Assembly (NCBI GenBank): GCA_029560815.1
Contig: JAKQKF010000320.1
Span: 1-11,395, forward strand
Source: a bacterium
GTDB lineage: Bacteria > KSB1 > UBA2214
DNA length: 11,395 nt
Direction of reading: 5' to 3'
Made by a program: the position numbers and the translations under genes. Below the pieces are notes generated by a model. The model did no database searches. It saw only the letters and a list, made by a program, of their open reading frames with translations, and was not told where the DNA came from. Of the stretch, positions 5,225 to 11,395 are shown piece after piece. Each line of letters opens with the position of its first letter. Positions within the stretch are counted from its first letter, which is position 1.

Positions 5225-6355
5225 TTAAAAGGTATAGTTCAACCTGGCCGTCTGTGACCGCAGGGCCTTGCTCATCGCCTTGTCGAGGGTATTGACCTCG
5301 CCGCTCTGCGCCGCCTTGTTCTGCTCCTCCGCGATAAAGGCGGCCCGTTTCACCCGCAGCGCGTCCATCTTTTCCTGGATCGCTTTTCTCTCGGTGGATT
5401 TTTGCACGAGCAGCGCTTTTCGCCCGGCCACGGAGAGACCCCGCATCTCTTCGGGCAGCTCCTCCTCTTTCATTTCCTCCAGCTTGACCTCTTTCTGCTG
5501 CACCGCATCAACCAGATCCCAGCCCGAGTTTTTATAGATCGCCGTCGACTTGGTGATCGCCCGCTGCACCATCGAGGCGGGGGAGGCCTTGGCGGCGTTC
5601 AGGTCCTGGCGCTCCTGATTGGCCAGACCGGAGGCGCCGGCCTGTCCATAGGCGACATAGGTCTTGTTCAGTTCGGCGCCCAGATCTGCCAGCTCCTTAT
5701 CGAAGGGCGTGGGCGGCTCGATGATCCTTGAATTCTGATCGATGTTGAAATAGCTGCCGTCAGCGAGGTCCGCCCCCTCTTTCCAGCGGGTCTCGACGCC
5801 CTCCTGATGGTCGCCACAAAAGATGGTATTGACGAGGATGCCGTTGGCGATCGCCTTTTTGCAGCTGCCGCGGAAATCGACCCTGCCCTGGGTGAAAGGC
5901 TCGTTGCCGGCGATAAAGATGGCGCGATAGTCGGCTTTGCCCTTGCCCCACTCCAGTTCCTCCACCGCCGCGCCGATGACGGTGCCGCAGTACTCGTCGC
6001 CGCCATGGGTGGTGAGGCCGAAGAGCAGATCGGAGACCTGGTCGAGGTCGGTGGTGAGGGGCGTCAGCTGCCGGACATAACCGGTGCGCTCACCCAGCGA
6101 GGGGGTACCGTAGTGATAGAGGGCGACCGCGATTTCCGGCCGCTGGCCGTCGACGCGGGCTGTGATGAACTCGTTGACGATCTTCCAGAGCTGGCTTTTG
6201 GCCTGGTCGATCAGGCCGTCCATCGAGTTGCTGGTGTCGAGCAGCAGGGCGAGCTGAACCTGCGGCTTGTCCGCCGATATGGCCTTGCGCGGGCAGAGCA
6301 CGATGAAGGCCAGGATCACCAGAAAGAGGAGCAGCAGAACACGCGCGTATTTCAT
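5225..6355 (-). CDS. Exported von Willebrand factor A domain protein
   Basis: Protein of 376 residues. An N-terminal signal peptide or anchor (hydrophobic 7-20, ending AISA at 25-28) leads into a VWA domain (about 33-230) with metal-site motif Asp40-x-Ser42-x-Ser44 (DTSNSMDG). A conserved TTHGGDEYCG stretch follows (115-124), probably supplying the Thr. The usual third-site Asp is not evident: the strand IFIAGNEPF (146-154) has Gly/Asn there. The C-terminal third (about 285-360) is highly charged (KLEEMKEEELPEE, then a Lys/Arg/Glu-rich helix), probably coiled coil. VWA domains bind ligands or partner proteins. Start: ATG at 6355 with AAAGGATGGGG upstream; in-frame ATGs at 6364 and 6382 are also possible but lack well-spaced ribosome sites. 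It lies 140 bases after the VIT-VWA gene on the same strand, probably the same transcript. Confidence 0.85.
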   Translation of the reverse strand: MKYARVLLLLFLVILAFIVLCPRKAISADKPQVQLALLLDTSNSMDGLIDQAKSQLWKIVNEFITARVDGQRPEIAVALYHYGTPSLGERTGYVRQLTPLTTDLDQVSDLLFGLTTHGGDEYCGTVIGAAVEELEWGKGKADYRAIFIAGNEPFTQGRVDFRGSCKKAIANGILVNTIFCGDHQEGVETRWKEGADLADGSYFNIDQNSRIIEPPTPFDKELADLGAELNKTYVAYGQAGASGLANQERQDLNAAKASPASMVQRAITKSTAIYKNSGWDLVDAVQQKEVKLEEMKEEELPEEMRGLSVAGRKALLVQKSTERKAIQEKMDALRVKRAAFIAEEQNKAAQSGEVNTLDKAMSKALRSQTARLNYTF

Positions 6356-6388
6356 AATCCCCATCCTTTCAACTAGAGGCATACTTTA

Positions 6389-6467
6389 ACGCCGGGAGAG
6401 ATTTAACGGCCGGCCTTTGCCATGCGCGGCGGTATCCTGAAAAATAGCCGCTTTTTACGCCGGGAGA
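6389..6467. repeat. Short direct repeat in the gap between the two VWA genes
   Basis: ACGCCGGGAGA occurs at 6389-6399 and 6457-6467. Each copy is followed a few bases later by CCGGCC, and a shorter relative (GCGCCGGGA) lies near 6487. The gap 6356-6495 holds no gene and no clear terminator; whether the repeats have a function is unknown. Confidence 0.4.
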
Positions 6468-6495
6468 AGAACCGGCCTCCAGCCTTGCGCCGGGA

Positions 6496-8757
6496 TCATT
6501 CATAGATCTCGTACAGTTTCCCCGCCACAACCAGCCGCATGTTCCTGCCGGCCGAGAGCCACTGCGGTGCGAGGGGATCCAGTTTCAGCAGCTCGAACCA
6601 GGCCTCGGTGTTGAAGCGGACGCGGACCGCCTCCCGATCCGGCAGCCTCTGGGCCTCGGTATCGATCCACTGCGCGCCGTTCTGGTAAAAGGTGCGGTTG
6701 GCGATGGTGCGAACCGCCTGGCTGGCGAGGGCCTGCTGCGCGGGGCCATCGGCCGGGGCCGCAGCTCTGCGTTGCCCGCGCTCGAAGTGGCGGTTGGCTT
6801 TGGCCAGTGCGGTGCCGGCAGTGGCGTTTTTCAGGGCATCCAGGGACTGGGCCGCGCCGACGGCGGCCTCCCCGCTCTTCTCCTTATACACCTGCCGCAG
6901 CATTTCCCTGGAGGTCTGCATCCAGGCTTCATCTCCGGCTGACTGCACCGTACGCCGGGCCCGCGGCACGTTGCGCCGCTCCTCATCCTCGAGAATCAGA
7001 AATGCGGTGTAGGGGGTGACGATGCCATAGCGCCGGGCGAGTTCGACGACTTCATCCCGGAGCTCCTTCTCCTCACCGTTGAGGCGGATCTGGTCGAGCA
7101 GGTAACCGATGCGGCGCGAGGCCCAGAGGCGCGGGATAAAGTCATGCTCCTTTGCCTCCTCCGGAAAAGTGACCTGGTAGACCCAGTTCTCGGCGCGCCC
7201 GTTGACGCTGCCGCGCAGGGTGATATCGGAGCGGCCGCTGCCCTCGTAGCGGCCGAGGATCAGGAGCTGTTCGCCCTTGAAGAGATCGGGCAGCGCGGCG
7301 GGGGCCATCTTGCCGAGGCGGACCTGCCCGCCGGCGGAGAGCCGCGGCGAGACCAGCACCGGCAGGGAGATTTTTTCGAAAAAGGAGGAGACCTTGACTT
7401 CGATGTCCTCTTCGGGGAGGACGTACTGGCTGGCGGCGCGGGTCTCGGCGGTCAGCCGGTCGAGAAGATGGGTGTTGATGTCGCTGCCAACGCCGAAGCT
7501 GAAGATACGGACGGTTTCATCCCCTGCCGCTTTTTTCACCTGCCTGAGAATGGCCTCCTCGCCGGTTTCGCCTACCGTGGGCTTGCCATCGGTGATGAGC
7601 ACGACCATGCAGGGGCGCCCGGATGCAGCGCGGCCGTGAAGGGGACGCAGGGCCAGATCGAGCGCCTCGGCGAGGGCGGTGCCGCCGATCGGTTTGAGGC
7701 CCTCGACGAATTCATCCGCGCGGCGGATGTCGGCTGCCGTGGCCGGCCTCAGCGCGCTGAAGAGCGCCTCCGCCTCGGTTGAGAAGCGCACGATCTCGAA
7801 ACGGTCGCCGCCCTCGAGGTTGGCCAGGCAGAAATGGAGGGCCTTTTTCGCCTGTGCCATTTTTGCTCTCTCGGCCATGGAGCCGGAGGTGTCGAGGACG
7901 AAAACCAGATCCTTGGGGAGGACGCGTCCGGCTGCGACGTCGGCCCGCGGTGAGAGCATGAGGAGGAAAAAGCCCTCCTCGCGGCCGTCGTTGAAGGCGA
8001 GCAGGCGGCCGTTGATCGACTCACCGCCGGCCGGGCCGAAGAAGAGCTGGAAATCGGTATCCGGCCGGACCGACTTGTCCTCGTAGCCGATCACGGCATG
8101 GCGGGCATCGCGGCGGCGGATCTCCACCTCGTGACTTGGGGAATAGAGCGGTCCGAGGGGTTCCGTCGAGGTGATCTCCACCTTGACCGATACGCTGTTG
8201 AGCGGCGCGGCGGAGAACTTTTCGGTGTTGAGGGGATAGAGATATTCAACCAGACCGTTGTCGCTGGTCAGAAGCTGGGTATAGCGCAGGCGGATGCGTT
8301 TCTCGCTGCGCGGCGGGATGGGAAAAATGCGCAGGCGATAGAGTCCCCGGCCGGAGTACTCGAGCAGCGCCGGGTCGCGCTGTTCGCGGACGATCTCTTC
8401 ATAGAGGCGGCGCGCCTTGGCGGCGTCGAGCAGTTCGGCCTCGGCGGTGCGGCCGTCGATATCCATGGAAAACCGGTCGAGCTGGCCGCCGCGCGGGATC
8501 GGGAAGAGATAGGTGCCCTCGAGCTGGAGCGGGTGGGGATTGTAGAAAACCTGATCAACCTCGGTCACGGCCACCTGGTCTTCGATCCGCACCGAGACGT
8601 GGTGATAGCGCACTTCAAGCGGGGCCATGGCCGGCGGGAAATGGGGCGGAAAAGGAGGGCGCGGCGGCCTGGGGATGATGATCATGCCGTCGGCAAAGAG
8701 GGCGGCCGGACCGCCGAGGGCCAGTGCGAAGAGGAATACTGTAACAAGTCGCCGCAT
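6496..8757 (-). CDS. Exported VIT-VWA protein (inter-alpha-trypsin inhibitor heavy chain-like)
   Basis: Protein of 753 residues. A signal peptide (1-22, ending LFA) is followed by a Pro-rich stretch (29-42). The VIT domain (about 45-165) shows the family's marks VDQVFYNPHPLQLEGTYLFP and AKARRLYEEIVREQRDPALLE. The VWA domain (about 283-465) has a complete metal site: Asp289-Thr-Ser291-Gly-Ser293, Thr360 in IGGTAL, Asp390 in LITDGKP. A typical downstream stretch (RLWASRRIGYLLDQIR and ARRYGIVTPYTAFLI) follows; the C-terminal 150 or so residues are less conserved in type. Bacterial members are exported and are thought to bind proteins or the cell surface; the ligand is unknown. Start: ATG at 8757 with AAAGGAG six bases upstream. 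It precedes a second VWA gene on the same strand with no obvious terminator between them. The divergent neighbour starts at 8962. Confidence 0.93.
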   Translation of the reverse strand: MRRLVTVFLFALALGGPAALFADGMIIIPRPPRPPFPPHFPPAMAPLEVRYHHVSVRIEDQVAVTEVDQVFYNPHPLQLEGTYLFPIPRGGQLDRFSMDIDGRTAEAELLDAAKARRLYEEIVREQRDPALLEYSGRGLYRLRIFPIPPRSEKRIRLRYTQLLTSDNGLVEYLYPLNTEKFSAAPLNSVSVKVEITSTEPLGPLYSPSHEVEIRRRDARHAVIGYEDKSVRPDTDFQLFFGPAGGESINGRLLAFNDGREEGFFLLMLSPRADVAAGRVLPKDLVFVLDTSGSMAERAKMAQAKKALHFCLANLEGGDRFEIVRFSTEAEALFSALRPATAADIRRADEFVEGLKPIGGTALAEALDLALRPLHGRAASGRPCMVVLITDGKPTVGETGEEAILRQVKKAAGDETVRIFSFGVGSDINTHLLDRLTAETRAASQYVLPEEDIEVKVSSFFEKISLPVLVSPRLSAGGQVRLGKMAPAALPDLFKGEQLLILGRYEGSGRSDITLRGSVNGRAENWVYQVTFPEEAKEHDFIPRLWASRRIGYLLDQIRLNGEEKELRDEVVELARRYGIVTPYTAFLILEDEERRNVPRARRTVQSAGDEAWMQTSREMLRQVYKEKSGEAAVGAAQSLDALKNATAGTALAKANRHFERGQRRAAAPADGPAQQALASQAVRTIANRTFYQNGAQWIDTEAQRLPDREAVRVRFNTEAWFELLKLDPLAPQWLSAGRNMRLVVAGKLYEIYE

Positions 8758-8895
8758 CTCCGGCTCCTTTCGTGAAAAGAGATACTACCTATGCAACTAC
8801 AAAAGCGGCGAAAAGTTCAGCCGTATTTTGAATTGGCGCGGGCACAGATAAAATTTTTCACCATTTCGTCAAATTTGCTTTTACGTAACGGATAG

Positions 8896-8911
8896 AATCA
8901 ATATCTTGATT
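8896..8911. promoter_or_regulatory. Perfect inverted repeat in divergent intergenic region (possible operator)
   Basis: AATCAA (8896-8901), TATC, TTGATT (8906-8911), 51 bases before the ATG at 8962. The arms are short and could arise by chance in this AT-rich stretch. The divergent region 8758-8961 otherwise shows no convincing -35/-10 pair in either direction. Confidence 0.25.
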
Positions 8912-8961
8912 TATGAGGGTATCGGAGGCTTTTGCAGTGCATCCAACCGGTGAGGTGTGTG

Positions 8962-10266
8962 ATGAAAGGGAAAGGCTTTTGCATTGTGCTGGTGGTGGGT
9001 CTGCTCTGCGGTCTGTTCCAGCCGGCGCCGGCTGCGGATACCAGAACCCTGGCCCGGGAGGCCGCTGCCGCCATCCGGGCGGTCGAGAACATGCATGACA
9101 GCGCCGCCGCGGCGGCAAAACTGAAGGAAATCAGGGCCAAGCTGGACCAGATTCGCGCGGCGGACCCCAATTTCGCCGAGCTGCGCATTCTGGAGAGCAA
9201 GTACAAGCGGCTGACCGGATTGTTCGGCGCGCCGCCTGCCGCGCCCTCAGCGCCGGCGGCTAAAACCGCTGTCCCGGCTGCCGCAGTCGGGGGAACAGGC
9301 GCGGGTTCAGCTCCAGCGGCGGGCAAGGAGGAGGCACTCAAGGATTGGGAGGCGATTGTCGCCCTCAAGGAGGATTTTGTGCCCCGCCTCGGCGAGGTTA
9401 TCCCGACCTATGTCAAGAACATCATCTACGACGGCGAGCACGCCGATGAGGCCCTGGCCAGAATCGCTGCACTGCAAAAGGAAGCCCCGGCGGTCAAGGC
9501 CAAGGTCGTTGCCTTTAGCGCCAAATACGGCAGGACCGCGGACGAAATCGACAGCAAAATTTATGGTCTGACGCCCAAGGATGCCTCGATCAGCCTGTAT
9601 GATCCCAAAAACCAGCGCCCCGACGAGTCGCCCGGCCAGGCGTGGCAAAAGCTCACCGACGGCCTGACCAATCTGGAAGAGGCGCCGAAGATCGAGGCGA
9701 AGAATATTCTCACCCGGGTGCTGCAGAACCTCGACCTGATCGAATCCTTCATCATGGATACCGAGCGGGACAAGCGTTACGCCGCCGTCGAGGAAAAGCT
9801 GCTGATGGCCGCGCGTTTCAGTCCGCAGGATGCCGAGGTCAGGGAGTGGCAGAGCAAGATCAAGGCGATGCGCCTCAAATCGAAAGCGGACATCGAGAAG
9901 GCGCTGGATGCGGCGCGTTTTCCTGCGGCCTTTAGCGGTTTTGCCGGGCCGGGCAGTGCGGCCGATCTGGCGGCTTCGGCCCTGCGCTATTTCACCCAGG
10001 AGGGCGGCTGGGAGCCGAACGAGACCGTAGTCAAGGTGGTAGTGGCAGGCAACTGGGTGGTGGCGGCGACCAACATTTTCGGCGAGCCGATCCAGTGGGG
10101 GCTGCCGATCTGGGCGGCCGCTTACCGCAACGACAGCAGGGATATCGCGCGGGTCTTCCGGCTGACGATTTTGACGCAGGAGGGTCTCGGCGTGGCCAAG
10201 CGTCCGCCCTGGACCGGCGTCTGGACGGGCGATTCTTTCCGCATGCGGACGGCGAATGTGCGGTGA
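8962..10266 (+). CDS. Secreted helical protein of unknown function
   Basis: Protein of 434 residues, family not recognised. A signal peptide (1-25, ending PAPAA) is followed by a helical, charged segment (about 27-88) reading as coiled coil. An Ala/Pro/Gly-rich linker (89-120) leads to a second mostly helical region (121-318). A distinct C-terminal segment (about 331-434) is rich in Trp and beta strands: FTQEGGWEPNETVVKVVVAGNWVVAATNIFG, then a strand-rich end. That segment looks like a small ligand-binding or stress-type domain, but I cannot name it. No enzyme motif is seen. Start: ATG at 8962 with GAGGTG upstream; the in-frame TTG at 8932 would put ten polar residues before the signal peptide. 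It is divergent from the VIT-VWA gene and followed after 65 bases by a membrane protein on the same strand. Shared export and position hint at cell-envelope work (inference). Confidence 0.8.
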   Translation: MKGKGFCIVLVVGLLCGLFQPAPAADTRTLAREAAAAIRAVENMHDSAAAAAKLKEIRAKLDQIRAADPNFAELRILESKYKRLTGLFGAPPAAPSAPAAKTAVPAAAVGGTGAGSAPAAGKEEALKDWEAIVALKEDFVPRLGEVIPTYVKNIIYDGEHADEALARIAALQKEAPAVKAKVVAFSAKYGRTADEIDSKIYGLTPKDASISLYDPKNQRPDESPGQAWQKLTDGLTNLEEAPKIEAKNILTRVLQNLDLIESFIMDTERDKRYAAVEEKLLMAARFSPQDAEVREWQSKIKAMRLKSKADIEKALDAARFPAAFSGFAGPGSAADLAASALRYFTQEGGWEPNETVVKVVVAGNWVVAATNIFGEPIQWGLPIWAAAYRNDSRDIARVFRLTILTQEGLGVAKRPPWTGVWTGDSFRMRTANVR

Positions 10267-10280
10267 CGGGGCTCATGTAC

Positions 10281-10286
10281 TATAAT
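10281..10286 (+). promoter_or_regulatory. Possible -10 box (TATAAT) for the DUF6498-like gene
   Basis: A perfect TATAAT in the 65-base gap after the secreted helical protein, 46 bases before the start codon. No good -35 hexamer is seen, so co-transcription with the upstream gene is equally likely. Confidence 0.3.
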
Positions 10287-10331
10287 AGATGGCAATAGTG
10301 CCGGATCTACTCAAGGCAAAGGGGAGCATTA

Positions 10332-10964
10332 TTGCAAAAGAGCAAAAGAAACCTGAAACCGGTTCATCCTGGTGGACTTGCCATGCCAGTGCTGTTCTAT
10401 CGCTCCAGCATGGTCCTCCTGACCAACCTGATTCCGCTCTATGGAGTCTGGCGGCTGGGCTGGAGCAGTTTCATCCTGATCCTGCTCTTCATCATTGAGG
10501 GGGCGATCGTCTTTATCATGGATCTGGTCAAGCGCCGCTGGGTGACAACCAAAGAGAAAGAGAAGGTCCTCTTTTTCGAATTCGTCTTTATCACCTTTTT
10601 CGGATTTTTCGCCATCCTGATTTTCGGACGTGATGAAGCGGCCATGGATCTGATCGAGACCGCCCGCAGCTCCTTCAAGGCGGCCAAAGCCCTGCCGCTC
10701 TGGCCGGTGCTCGGAATTTTATTGGGGCGCCTCTTGCGCACCGGAGAGGAACTGCTGCAGGCGGGCGTCTTTCATGGCGGGGAAGGCAAGCCGCTCTATT
10801 TCAACGGTGGCGGCTGGATGCTCCTGCTCTTTTTTCTGGTCATGACCGCCCCCTTCATCGCCGACAAGAGCCCCAATCCCATGGCGGGGCTGATTGCGGT
10901 CATCGTCCTCAAGACTCTGGGCGAGCTCTTTGGCGTCTGGGCGGCGCGGATCGCCAAAGTTTGA
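10332..10964 (+). CDS. Polytopic membrane protein, DUF6498-like
   Basis: Protein of 210 residues of unknown function. Hydrophobic segments lie near 26-41 (MVLLTNLIPLYGVWRLGW region), 45-64, 80-98, 120-134, 161-176 and 183-204, so about five or six membrane spans. The N-terminal part, with the pattern NLIPLYGVWRLGW followed by ILLFIIEGAIV, is like that of DUF6498 proteins; this is a memory-based match. Start: TTG at 10332 with GGGGAG five bases upstream. The alternative is the ATG at 10383 (MPVLFYRSS), which would remove 17 polar residues and has a weaker GGTGG site. It follows the secreted protein gene by 65 bases on the same strand and converges with the T9SS cargo gene 21 bases past its stop, with no terminator visible in that gap. 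Confidence 0.75.
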   Translation: MQKSKRNLKPVHPGGLAMPVLFYRSSMVLLTNLIPLYGVWRLGWSSFILILLFIIEGAIVFIMDLVKRRWVTTKEKEKVLFFEFVFITFFGFFAILIFGRDEAAMDLIETARSSFKAAKALPLWPVLGILLGRLLRTGEELLQAGVFHGGEGKPLYFNGGGWMLLLFFLVMTAPFIADKSPNPMAGLIAVIVLKTLGELFGVWAARIAKV

Positions 10965-10985
10965 CAATTGCAGGCATCTTTTCCA

Positions 10986-11395
10986 TCAATTCATTCTTGT
11001 CATTCTCCTGACCAGCCTTCGGTTTCCTGCGATGAGGGAATAGAGATACACTCCGGTCGGCAGATCATCCGCTTGAATGATCACCCGGTGCATCCCGGCT
11101 GGGTAGGTGCCTTCAGCTGCGATCTTGATCAGACGTCCCGTCACATCATATACCGCCAGACGGACGGATTCATCCTTTTCCAGTTCGAATTCGACCAGGG
11201 TTGAAGAGTTGAAGGGATTAGGATAATTTTGTGTGAGGGAAAATCCGCAGGGCAAGACGGTTTCCCCTGCCTCCGCAATTTCAGTGATGACGATGTCCCC
11301 GGTCAGGGAGAGACTGTAACTGGGCATGAATCTGAGCGAGTCGTAGGCGGCGGGCAACTCCACATAGGTATCAAAGGTTGCGCTCTGGAAGGGTG
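10986..11395 (-). CDS. C-terminal end of a secreted T9SS cargo protein (type A sorting domain), start outside window
   Basis: The frame is open to the right edge, so only the last 136 or so residues are seen. The final 75-80 residues are a type IX secretion C-terminal sorting domain: FSLTQNYPNPFNSSTLVEF, then VRLAVYDVTGRLI, then the closing PTGVYLYSLIAGNRRLVRRM. In organisms with this system the domain directs outer-membrane passage and is usually cleaved off. Upstream residues (TYVELPAAYDSLRFMPSYSLSLTGDIVIT) belong to a beta-rich passenger that I cannot identify. The domain places the organism in or near the FCB group. Confidence 0.92.
   Translation of the reverse strand, partial: PFQSATFDTYVELPAAYDSLRFMPSYSLSLTGDIVITEIAEAGETVLPCGFSLTQNYPNPFNSSTLVEFELEKDESVRLAVYDVTGRLIKIAAEGTYPAGMHRVIIQADDLPTGVYLYSLIAGNRRLVRRMTRMN

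Noticed and set aside
4986..5228. 80-codon plus-strand ORF after the methyltransferase
   Set aside because: Starts inside the terminator stem, contains two terminator hairpins, no ribosome site, no family features.
5807..6376. 189-codon plus-strand ORF opposite the VWA gene
   Set aside because: Antisense shadow with no recognisable domain; the minus strand encodes a clear signal peptide and VWA motif.
7144..8775. Long plus-strand ORFs opposite the VIT-VWA gene (7144-7782, 8098-8775)
   Set aside because: Open by GC-rich codon bias only; the minus strand encodes a full-length known architecture.

Overview
The window looks like a chromosome segment from an uncultivated bacterium of the wider Fibrobacterota-Chlorobiota-Bacteroidota (FCB) assemblage, perhaps KSB1-, Calditrichota- or Zixibacteria-like. 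The best taxonomic clue is the type IX secretion (T9SS) C-terminal sorting domain of the last gene, with its NYPNPFN motif and GVYLYSL ending. Clear Shine-Dalgarno sites and sigma70-like promoters argue against Bacteroidota proper. This placement is inference, not proof.

Left edge (1-652): the C-terminal half of a tyrosine recombinase runs off the window. Fifteen bases past its stop lies the 3' part of a tRNA-Phe gene, starting exactly at the anticodon loop and followed by a strong terminator. This is the signature of an integrated element's attR. The mobile element lies to the left, and the rest of the window is host flank or an older insertion.

Accessory cluster (741-3362, minus strand, more AT-rich in places): two small paralogous Cys/Trp-rich secreted peptides, a secreted six-bladed beta-propeller protein, and a membrane protein with an exported CxxC domain. 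The last two are one base apart. A sigma70-like promoter sits upstream of the first peptide. No family was recognised for the peptides, and this is the best candidate for an undescribed system here.

Intergenic block (3391-3609): two mutually exclusive hairpins and a rho-independent terminator lie between a TATAAT box and the promoter of the next gene. They suggest a small RNA or an attenuating leader.

GC-rich region (3610-11395): a Tat-exported Mn-type superoxide dismutase and a SAM-dependent methyltransferase (each with its own terminator), then on the minus strand a VIT-VWA protein followed by a second VWA protein. Divergent from these is a secreted helical protein of unknown function, followed by a polytopic DUF6498-like membrane protein. 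The window ends in the C-terminus of a T9SS cargo protein on the minus strand.
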